Positions 11,017 to 21,133 of a stretch of 64,000 bases of DNA are shown here, piece by piece. The translations under genes were made by a program, and so were the position numbers. Within the stretch, counting starts at the first letter, position 1. Each line of letters begins with the position of its first letter. The notes beneath the pieces are model-generated. The model did no database searches. It saw only the letters and a program-made list of their open reading frames with translations, and was not told the DNA's origin. This DNA comes from Rhyacichthys aspro (taxonomy: Eukaryota; Chordata; Actinopteri; Gobiiformes; Rhyacichthyidae): contig CM072165.1 in NCBI GenBank assembly GCA_036850595.1, positions 8,318,109 through 8,382,108 of the forward strand. Direction: 5' to 3'.

Positions 11017-14000
11017 ATGGATGAGCTGCCACTCAGCCAGGATTCCTTCAGAGAGCTGTGGGAGAGCGTGTAAGTTCAGCATTTTATGAAACTCAACACA
11101 ATTTTTTATAATCTGTACTTAAAGAGAGGTTGTGTTCTTTTTCAGAGCAACTCCGTCCATTTCTACAATCGCGACTGACCAGGAGACATGGAGGGGAGAT
11201 GGAAACCTGTGTATGCTGGTAATGACCGCTTGTTACTTTTTCTTCTACATAACATTCATACATGGGCAGTTTGGATCATTTTGAAGTATGATTTATTTAT
11301 TTATTTAGGTTCTTAATGACTTGACTGAAGGCTTTGACGAGAAACTGTTTGAGCAGCTGGACACTGAAGCGCCGGTTAAAGACGGTGTTCCTCCCCCTGC
11401 CTCAACTGTCCCCGAGACTAAGGACTATCCAGGAGAGTACGACTTGACGCTCCGCTTTCAGAAGTCTGGCACTGCAAAGAGTGTGACTTCAACGGTTAGT
11501 ATGCCCAACCAGGGTAAAAATAGATTAGGCTCTCAACTTTTTAAGATACCTGGTTAAAACATAATGACCAGTCATAAAATAGGTTTTGAATAACAGAGTT
11601 TTAAACAAAGGATCCTACAAACAACCATGACACAGCTCAGAGGTGGGCTTCGAGTGAGCACCTCAAAGAGATGGACAAAGAAAATGTCTAAATCTAATTA
11701 AAAACATTACACTTTGACCCTGTGATGTTTTATTTATTTTTCCTGTGGTATAAAGGATTATGTTGTAAATTATCTTAAAAGAAGAAAGATGTTTGACCAG
11801 TGCAAAGTTTTAAGTAAAGTCTTCAATTTTAGAGAAGTTTGTATGGCTAAGTTATTTGTAAGAAGAATAAGAATGAAACTAAGATTTTTAAGAAGTATTG
11901 CTCTATACTATTAGCCAAACAAGCAAAACGTACAAGTAAAATTGCTTACCTGAAAGTCGCCTTAAAATGCATTCTTCCAAATCTTCACAATCTCATTCAA
12001 GTGGAGTCATTCATTGTGACCATTCGCTAAATTTTCAGGTTGGTAGTCTGTCACTGCGGTGGGAGAGCCAATGGCATTAAAGTCTCCAGAGTGACTCACC
12101 CAGCAGCTTGCTGCTATTGGTCAGTGTAGTTGAAGTTAGGGTGGTCTGCAGTGAACCCCCGCCCTCTGCGACCTGTGCGGTACTCTGTGCAAAGCTGCAG
12201 TCTGGTTGTAGAGCACTGGTCTGACATGACAGGACATGTTCCTGCTCTGACTTCCTCCAGCACTGAAATGGTTAAAAGCGCGATGAGGACAAGGTAAAAC
12301 GGCCATTTTATTTATAAACCGGGTAGAATAGATAGTTGTAAGGTTCACCTTTTGTATTTATTTAGGTAAGTTTTTAATTTATTTATTTGGGTTTTTTTTT
12401 TTAGAGTAGACACTTTTTTTTAATTTATCATAATCATTCATTCTTGTCCTTTCCGTTTTCATTCTTCTCTTTTTGTCAGTATTCGGAGAGCCTTAATAAA
12501 TTGTACTGTCAGCTCGCCAAAACGAGCCCTGTGGAAGTACTGGTCAAGAAGGAGCCTCCTCAGGGTTCTTTTATGAGGGCTACTGCTGTGTACAAGAAGA
12601 CTGAGCATGTGGCTGAAGTGGTCCGAAGATGCCCCCATCACCAAAATGAAGACAGTAAGGAGGAGACGGTTATATTTTTTATAATAAGAAAATGTAAGAG
12701 TGAATATGTACTGAATTTGTATGTTAATGTGTCTCTAGCTGTTGAACATCGCAGCCATTTGATCAGAGTTGAGGGCAGCCAGCTGGCCAAATACTTTGAG
12801 GATCCACACACAAAGAGACACAGTGTGACCGTCCCATATGAACCTCCTCAGGTAAGACTGGGCAAGTGTGAAACCATTTCTTATTTTAATGAGGGCTGCT
12901 GTTTTGAGATAATTAAAAAAAAAGCTAATTTAGGTTCATTCTGTTGTGCCATATGATTGTACAGAAAATGGATGACGCCTTATTTGTACACAAGTTTAGT
13001 CGGCATTGAATTTTTATTTTGTGTTTCAGCTGGGCTCTGAGAGGACAACTATTCTCCTCAGCTTCATGTGTAATAGCTCTTGTATGGGGGGCATGAACCG
13101 ACGGCCCATACGCACCATCCTAACCCTTGAGACTCCAGAGTAAGTTTTTTGTTTGGATTAATTATAAATGGACTAACTGATAGTATTACACCATACTTAC
13201 TCACTGTTTTATAGGGGAGTGGTCTTGGGTCGTAGGAGCTTTGAGGTACGTGTCTGTGCATGTCCAGGCAGGGACCGCAAAACTGAGGAGGAGAATCGCA
13301 CAAAGTCCCAGAATGGCACAAAGGAAACTAAAAAGCGCAGTAAGTTTAAGATGTAATAAATGACTGACTCTTGTCATTTCTGATTTTTATCGTAATCTTT
13401 ACTTTACCTTGTTCAGAGAGTGCCCCTGCCCTGGATGTCACAACTGTGAAGAAATCAAGATCTGCCTCCAGCGCAGAGGAGGAGGACAAGGAAGTCTTTA
13501 TTTTATATGTGAGTAAATGCACAGAAATACTAGAAGAAAATGTCTCACACCAAAAAATTAATACTCAGTTACTATTTATAAATGTCATTGTTGCACTGTT
13601 TATACTGGAGAAGCGGGAGACTTTCATGCCTTTTGACACTAAATGTGTTGTAAATCTTCAGGTACGAGGTCGCGAACGCTACGAAAATTTAAAGAAAATC
13701 AATGAGGGCCTTGAGCTGCTGGAGAAAGAAAGGTGAGGAATCTGTAAAGTTTTTTCTAGAAACCACAGTGATGACACCTCAGTGGCACACAAGATCTAGG
13801 GATTGCCCTTGTTTAAAAAATAAATAAATAAAACAAAGCCAACCACTCTGTGTATCCACTTAAGGATGGATGTTTTTTTTACTTGACTACAGTTCCAAGT
13901 TATCACAACAAATATGTTCCCTAAATATAAATATTAAACAATGTGTTGATGTACAAAGACTTTGATTTTCTTCTCTTTACCTGCTTTAATTTCACAGCAA

Positions 14001-14088
14001 AACCAAGAACAAGGGTAAAACGGATGTGCCTGTGCCGCCCAGTGGAAAAAGACTCTTGCTCAAAGGAGAGAAGAGTGACAGTGAATAA
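11017..14088 (+). CDS. tp53: tumour suppressor p53
   Basis: Ten coding exons: 11017-11069, 11146-11218, 11309-11494, 12480-12654, 12739-12851, 13030-13139, 13215-13339, 13417-13508, 13662-13732, 13998-14088. They total 1089 nt, 362 residues, with consistent phases. The first coding exon has an acceptor at 10980 and starts MDELPLSQDSFRELWESV, in which F, W and V fit the MDM2-binding helix. The DNA-binding domain shows RRCPHH, RVEG, HSVTVPYEPP, MCNSSCMGGMNRRP and EVRVCACPGRDR; the zinc ligands C/H/C/C and the contact and structural arginines at the human 175, 248, 273 and 280 positions are present. The tetramerisation domain (about residues 302-332) is DKEVFILYVRGRERYENLKK, and the basic tail ends KRLLLKGEKSDSE. 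There is no SAM domain, so this is not tp63 or tp73. p53 is a nuclear tetrameric transcription factor that drives arrest and apoptosis genes after DNA damage. Confidence 0.97.
12232..12241 (+). promoter_or_regulatory. tp53: candidate p53 half-site inside tp53 intron
   Basis: GGACATGTTC fits the p53 half-site consensus RRRCWWGYYY at all ten positions. The ten bases immediately before it (TGACATGACA) keep the CATG core but miss three outer positions, so a full site would be one perfect and one weak half. It lies about 240 bases upstream of the exon starting at 12480. Confidence 0.4.
12313..12318 (+). promoter_or_regulatory. tp53: TATA box candidate for an internal tp53 promoter
   Basis: TATAAA lies 72 bases downstream of the half-site at 12232. 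A start about 30 bases further on would give a leader running into the exon at 12480. The first in-frame ATG there is at 12573-12575 (Met136), which removes the MDM2-binding and activation region. Confidence 0.35.
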
Positions 14089-15430
14089 GTGCATGTGCTC
14101 TTCAGTCCCATTATTACCATTATGTCTTGACTTGTTTTCAGGTTTAAAGTGACTGTAAGCTGTTTAAATTTGGACTATTAGCACCAATCTGGGTTTATGT
14201 GATTACAGAAACCTCCACTGCCACTCAAGAGAGCATGTGATACTTGATTGTATGTTTGCTTCTGTGAATACTACTGTACCACAGAATTGACTCCCATTTT
14301 GATGGGCCAGTGTTAGCTAGTTTATTGGCTTTAAGGTGCTGGCTGTCTCAGTCAAATACAAAGATTTTCTCAAGTAAGACAAAGATTATGTCAAAAGATA
14401 AACTTGACTAGCCTAGCAAGCACATTTCATATCTTTTTTTTAATCATAAAGCTGTATCTGACTCTTTTATGAATTCCAGTTTTTAATCAGCATCATGTTT
14501 TGAGCGGTGTTGTGGCCAATAAAGTAACATTCAGGATTAGATTTGATCTTTGATGGGTTGGCTGGATCACCCAAAGAGAAATGATCAGTTCTAAAAATTG
14601 AGTATTAACTTGGACACAAAGGAGTCACTTGTTTGATGTTTTTGATAAAAAGATGGTCTTACTTAAAGTCTGACTGACTTACCTTAAGTAGTGTTGTTCA
14701 TAGTAGTTCATGTACATGACCAAATGACTGGTGCTAGATAAGAACTATCTGCATTTGTGCTAAGTAAAAGCTGTTTGTCAGGACAAGAGTTTTTCCTAAA
14801 GAAACTTACCTTTTCACAAGTAGGCGACTGTACTGTTTAACGCCGTGTTACTTAACACGCAACAGACCATATTTCAAGAAGAGGGGAAAAAATAGCCCAA
14901 ATGTTTGTTTTTTGGTTACATCAGGATGTAGTATGATGTGAAGTAAACAATGTCCTGCTAAAGTCCCTCTGTTGCAACCTGCTGTTTGTTATGGTTCGAG
15001 TACTTTGCTGTCTTTTGGCAGTTGGCTAGATCTTAGCACAGTGGATGCACCGCAAGTGCAAACACTATGTACGGACACTACTTAAACTACAGATTCATGA
15101 TGTAACATGATTGAAGCTGGGTTGATAATTGTGTCGTTGTTAAAACTAATGTCCTACCTGTAATAGTTCCACAAAGTATCCCTTTATCAGCACTTCACTT
15201 TAACGTGAAGAAAATGTGGCCAAACACCTTGTTTTTTTACATAACCACTTTCTTTATACTGCCAAGTATATTTAAAGGCATTCCTTTTGTTTTTCTTAGT
15301 ACTTTAGAGTTTATTTTGGGAAGTTTTAAATAAGAGGTTTGTTTCTATATTTTTCATTGTTATTTTTTCATGGCTATTTTGTATTAATCCCAATTTTGTA
15401 ACACTGATGCTTCAAGCAAAAATAAAATTT
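14089..15430 (+). other. tp53: tp53 3' UTR
   Basis: About 1.3 kb after the stop with no coding signal. It has two polyadenylation signals, AATAAA at 14518-14523 and at 15421-15426, so short and long 3' UTRs are possible. Confidence 0.6.
15421..15426 (+). terminator. distal polyadenylation signal, tp53
   Basis: AATAAA 1.33 kb after the stop, followed by T-rich sequence. The proximal alternative is at 14518-14523. Confidence 0.5.
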
Positions 15431-15707
15431 AAATGTCAAATTATTTCACTTGTATTTCTTGCTATCCCCAACTATCTGTCCATTCTTCATTTTTTGCATG
15501 TGTGATGGAAGTATGCAAAAGTAATTTTTTTTGGTCTGAATGAATGGAGCCTGTGTTTTTAGTTAAATGTCCGGTATAAAGTTTCAGTCCACACAATCAC
15601 TTTATTCGGGTTGGTGGACAAGTGCGAGAGATATCCTTTGTCTAGTACCTATTGTAAGGTTGAGGTCCTGTGGGAAGCTGAAGAACAGAAATTTCAGAAA
15701 ATCCATT

Positions 15708-18700
15708 ATGACATCTGCTCAGGACTGCATGTTTGTTTTGTGCATTTGGGGTGAGTTTCTGTTTACAAAATGTAAAATCGTGCCAAAAGATTTTTAAAAG
15801 AGTTGTTCATTCATAATGGATATTAAGTTATTTTAACTTTTTTTGAACTTATATTTTATTTAGATTTTTTAAATTTTTATTTTCCTCGAGGGATGGCAAT
15901 TTGTAAAACCAGATTCAAAGCCCTGTAGACCTCATCCCAAACATTTTTCTAGTTTGGAACATGACCAGAAAATATGAGTGTGATCAGGTACCGCAGTGCC
16001 ACAGCTTCTGCAACACAAACAAGGAATTTTAGGGTCCATCTTAGCGACTAGATCAGGTGTTCTGAAGTATCTACTAATTATTTTCCATTTAAATGTCCTC
16101 CATGTATTTGAATTTGTGGTTTTATGTGCCCCAATGTACACCTTCCACATTTCTTCATTTGAGTAATTATTTTGTTCAGTTGCCTCGCCAGAGTAGCTGT
16201 TAAAATGCACACATCTCCATTTGGCATAGATAATGGTCTATATGAACTTGTTGGGTCCTTCATCCACTATCATGGCTTCAGACCAAGATGGTACCAATCT
16301 TCTGGTTTCTAGTGCATAGTGGTAGGCATTTAATAAAAGGGTAAACACATTTGTGAAAGATTTGTCTTCACTCAAGGTTGGATTTTGGGGTTGTGGCTCA
16401 GTTTTTCGACTTTATTCAGTGTTACTAACTCGTTTGTTTGTAGTTATGGTGTTGATGTGCAGCTCCGCAGAGCAACAGTACTTTCCCCAACACATGAATG
16501 CCACTTGGAATGAGGCCAGGAGCCACTGCCAGGTACAACAGAGGAACAACTACTATCTAAGAATTGAGGGGATCGTAATAGTAAAACTGTGAATACTACC
16601 TATTTATTATCTGAAGTAGTGGATTTTGAGTTATTCTGTTTTTTATTAAATATATTTGCTTAAGAATTGAAGGGATCATAATGGTAAAAGTGTGAATATT
16701 ATTTAGCCAATTGTTTTATACAGGGTTGACATAAATGCAAAGTTTCAAGCCACAGTAAAATAAAAGCCTTTTTCTTTTTGTCAGTCCTGTTTTAAAGAAC
16801 TTGTGACTATAACACCAGAGAACGTCCAGATTATTGCCCAGGACCTATCCTCAGATTACTGGATCGGCCTCCGCAAGACACTCAACTCAACAATCAATGC
16901 ACCCACAAACTCTGTCATCTCCAACAACACTACTGTGTTTTGGTCTCGCTGGGCCAATGGGGATCCACTCACTTTCCAAAACTGGTACCTAGGCCATCCT
17001 GTGTTCAAATCCTCTTTCCCAAGAAGACACTGCTGCAGCTGCTCATGTACCTGCCCAGCTCCTGTGAGACCTGGTCTTATAACCACTGCTACACAGGAGG
17101 TTACGGGGCACATTGAAAATGTGACAAATTTCACTAAACTCAATAACTTTACACAAACCACTGGACCTGTTCAAAACACCACCATCCAAAACACACAGAC
17201 CAATAAGTGGAGTACCTCATTTACCACAGCAGCACCATTTATGCACACACCAGTACAATCCCAATGCGTGAAATCACCAGTGATTTTCCAAGATGCGCCT
17301 GATCCTGATGAGAACTACATTGAAGACCCGTGTGTGGCTGTGCTTAGTTTTGGAGCGTGGGTTGAAAAGGACTGCTGGGAGCGCCGGCCTTTTATTTGTT
17401 ATGAAGGTATTACTCACACCCCAAACCCTTTGTCTCTGTCAGCAACATGCTTAATTTAATGAGACTCAAATGAGCTCCATCCCAAACATATATTCATTTA
17501 CAGATCGCTTCTATGGCCATGTCAATGTGACTGACATAACTTCTACAAGTGCTAATCTCACATGGGACAGTGGGCCGGGTGCCATCACCCATTACCGTGT
17601 GGAGATCAAAGGTCCAAATGAGAGTCTGTTAAACTGGACAGAGTTGACCTATCACCTCCACGACCTGACACCAGGCGCCTTATATTCAGTTCAGGTGTTT
17701 CCTGTTAAGTGTGGGCGAGACCTCAACCCAGAGAATGCCACTTTCTACACAGGTAAAGTCTTGACTTTTCTGTCCACGAGCTGTGTTTGTTCAAGACCTT
17801 GATCATCTTTTCTCTTTTTAAAGTTCCAAACAAAGTTTCAGACCTCTGGGTCATAAACCAGACAGAAAACTGTGTCTCCCTGAGTTGGAGCAAACCAGCA
17901 GGTAATGTGGATTTGTACATCATTAATATAGACAGATCAACGAAACGGACTGAGACCAAAACAGAAGGAAAAACAGTCTGTGACTTGATTCCTGGAAGTT
18001 TGTACACCTTCAGTGTTCGATCAGGAGTCAACGACAAAACCAAATGGAGTGATGAATCAACAGTCTCCACGTTCACTAGTGAGAAAAAATACATTTGTTT
18101 TCTTGTAGACATGATTGTTGACCTTATTCAGAATATTTCTTTCCTTTCAGAGCCTGAAAAAGTATCTAACCTGCACCCATCAAATATCAGTGATACCTCT
18201 TTGTTACTCAGCTGGAATCCACCGACAGGAGAGACCACAGGTTATTTAGTGAAGTATTTCTGGGACAATGTTTGTGCAAAGCTTTTCTACTTAGTGTTTT
18301 ATTTCTAACACCAATATTATACATACAAAATGGCAAAGAAATATGTTTTGCAACCACAATTTAAAAACCACCCCCCCCCTTTTTTTTTTTTTTTTTGGGG
18401 GTCCGAAAGAAAAATTGATGAGACTCAAACAGATTGAGCAGTGGCCCAGGATTACCCAGTGTGATAGAAATGACAGTCTGAGTGGAGACAATGTGACTGT
18501 GGTCTGCTACACGGGTAAGTCTTGTCTCGCTATAATAGATCTCCAACAAAAAGAACTGAAATATTCAGTGAATTTCTGAAACATGTAAATATTTTGTCAG
18601 TGATAATCATAGACTTTCTAGTCTGTTTATGACAGCTGTAGTCTTGCGTAGCTGTGACAAACTAACCTCTCCTCTGTTCACTATCCCCAGTCGGGGTCTG

Positions 18701-20162
18701 CAAGGGTTTGGACCCAGTTTAAGACACATCTGTTTTCTTGTCAAACACATAGATGTCCAGAACACTATTTAAACAAAGATCTTTAGAGTCAATGCTAAAC
18801 TTTTGTCAATGATTATGTTGTTGCCGCTTCATATGTTTGTTTGTAATGTGATTTAAAATGATTGAATTGTACTTTGTCTCATGCAGCTTCTAGACCAATT
18901 GCAAACTTGACGTTAACGTCACACACTGGTGAGATTACTGCTAAATGGGATTATTCTGAGGGGAATCTTTGCTTCACCGTCAAACTACATCTTGGCAACA
19001 AACTAATAGACACTAAAAGCAATATAAGAGAAAAAACTGTTACGTTCGAGGGACTGAAGACTGCAGCCAACTACACCGTCACTGTTCACAGTGTCAGTGG
19101 AAATACTATAAGCCCTGCTGTGCAAGAGTCCATTTTTACCCGTGAGTCACTATTGTCCCTGTTTGTAGCTTTATTGTATTCTTATTGTATCTGTACTTCA
19201 TGTTGATGCTCTTTTCTTATTGTTCAGCTCCATTACCACCCACTGATGTCAAACTCTCTGATAAAAATAAAACGCACCTCTCCTTCACGTTCACACCGCC
19301 TGTAAACACACAAACTGCCAAGTATTTGGTGACCATCAACTCCAGCTTCTGGGGTCACCAGTGGACAGAGGTTTTGGACAATAAAACCACACACACCTTT
19401 GGCAACTTGAGATCAGGGACCAGTTACACAGTTCAAGTTCAGACAATGGCCGCCAGCAGGAGTGACTTGAGTGAACCTGCAGTTTTGACAACTTCCACAG
19501 GTGAGAATCTGTTTCTGTTCTTGTCAGATTTAAGAATAAAGGTATAATATAAAAGTTTTACATGCAAAATTAATGTAATCCTAATGCACCTGAAATGCCT
19601 CTTTTTTCCATACCTATGGCCTTCTGGAATAAAATAGAGATGAATAAAAAAACAAACAAACACCTGTGCTTTGTGTGTACATGAGAGAGTGTAACTCTAA
19701 TCCAATAACAGTTCACAAGTATGGCCCAAAGCTAAAAACAGTTTGGGCCTGAACAACTTTAAACTATTGGGAAAAAATGCTAAAGCAATGGTGAACTTTT
19801 GCTTCTATTCCTTACATGCAAATTCTGTCATGTTTTATATCTGTCTGTTTGTTCTTCCTCTTCCTACACTCTCTGTTTTGCAGATGCTGATAAAATGGAA
19901 ATCACTCTCTCCATGGTGTGCTCTTCGAAACAACCTCTGCTCTGTGACGACAAACAGACGAGGGCAAGTGTGTTTAATCAGGTACTGCACCGTAACCACT
20001 GGGTTTACTTTTAGAAGTTTTTGTTGTTTTCTTTTTCTGACCTGTTTCATTGTTGTCATTTTCTATGTTTTACTGCAGTTAAAAAACAAATTTGACGGTT
20101 TGCTCGGCAACAGTGTTTTTTGGAAACTGGAGAGAATGGAAAACCCAAACACAGGAAAATAG
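15708..20162 (+). CDS. secreted C-type lectin-like / fibronectin III protein, copy 1 (damaged third FN3)
   Basis: Exons by comparison with copy 2: 15708-15750, 16444-16532, 16785-17406, 17504-17752, 17824-18078, 18151-about 18269 (damaged), about 18400-18513 (damaged), 18887-19141, 19228-19500, 19884-19981, 20079-20162. The signal peptide is MTSAQDCMFVLCIWVMVLMC. One C-type lectin-like domain (WIGL; CW..RRPFICYE) and FN3 domains follow; there is no transmembrane segment. Relative to copy 2, eight bases (GGTAAGTA) are missing after 18269. This removes the donor of exon 6; the next exon has lost its acceptor beside a C/T/G homopolymer tract (18371-18402) and has several indels. The phases of exons 5 and 8 match, so skipping the damaged domain would keep the frame. 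The copy may therefore be a shortened gene, a pseudogene or a local assembly error. Intron 1 holds a LINE fragment. Function unknown. Confidence 0.6.
15890..16350 (-). mobile_element. old L1-type LINE ORF2 3' fragment
   Basis: The minus-strand frame 15932-16210 reads NTWRTFKWKIISRYFRTP, later SCGTAVPDHTHIFWSC. The WR..KWK..SRYFRTP and C..CG...DHTHIFW.C signatures are the C-terminal end of L1/Tx1-group reverse-transcriptase proteins. A neighbouring frame continues the similarity, so it is frameshifted and dead. It sits in intron 1 of lectin-FN3 copy 1 and is absent from copy 2. Confidence 0.7.
18371..18402. repeat. triple homopolymer tract C-T-G
   Basis: A run of C, then about 18 T, then five G, exactly where copy 1 has lost the acceptor and start of its seventh exon. 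No such tract exists at the matching place in copy 2 (about 23313-23348). It may be a sequencing or gap-filling artefact. Confidence 0.7.
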
Positions 20163-21133
20163 ATACTGCATGTTATGATGCTATTCATTATTCAGTTAAA
20201 CTGTGTGATGTTATTTTGAGAGAGGGAGTTTGCAGTCTTTGGAAAAGCCTATTTAATTTTTTGGATCTGTTATTATTATATTACATTTTGAGGTGTCAGT
20301 GACAAAAATTGGTTTGTACATTTTTGTTTCTACTTCTTCTTTTTTTTTTTTTTTTTCTTTTTTTTTTAATTAAATACACTGTAAACTTCACACATAAAAG
20401 CTATTGCACAGGGGTGGGGGCATACACCAAAGACCCAGAAGCACCATCTTAACCCTTGAGTCTCTGGAAAATGGTTTAATTTTGATGCACAACAAGATGA
20501 TTATTTTACAGACTCAATCCAACAAGCCATGTTTAATGTTTGGTTCATTTCTTTCTTGAAAAATAAAAAGGCTGAAATGCATTTATTATAAATTTCTTGT
20601 TGCGTCTTTGAGGTCACCTACCACTAGAGGTCACTGTGTAAATGACTCATTCTTAGAGATGGTTGGCTTGTACAGTAAGTACTTGCATTATTTTTTACCT
20701 GGTGGTCACCTTTAAGTACCAGCACTCAAAAGAGCCCCACGAGTGATTGGCAGACGATCGTCTACAGACTGTAAAATGTCTAAACCCTAAATGCTGAGCT
20801 GTTTTGCTTCTAGGCCTTTTTATCCCTATCTATTTGTTCACTCCAATCCTGTTGATGCTTAACGGATGTATGCAAAACTGGGAGGTTTTAGTGGGGCATG
20901 AATTCAATAGAGCCTTATGAACAGAACGTCATATATGACCTTTTTGAGGAAGAACCGTGCTTGTTATATGACCCTACAGTGAAGTAGTGTTTCATTTGGT
21001 TCAGAGGATGAGGTGAGAGCCAGATATAGCCAGTTGTTTAAAAGCAGCTGGTTTTGGCAGAACTTAGGACAAACTGTATTGTATGGTGAGGTCTTTAAAG
21101 AAGCTGAAGAAGTGAAATCTCAGAACATCCAAC
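20163..21133 (+). other. 3' UTR of copy 1 and spacer to copy 2
   Basis: Contains a long T tract (about 20338-20368) and AATAAA at 20562-20567, then about 500 bases of unassigned sequence leading to copy 2. The last 100 bases resemble the region just upstream of copy 1 exon 1 (shared GAAGCTGAAGAA and CAGAA..ATCCA), so the duplicated unit includes some 5' flank. Confidence 0.5.

Noticed and set aside
11017..14088. tp63 or tp73
   Set aside because: Short 362-residue protein, no SAM domain, and tail and start match p53.
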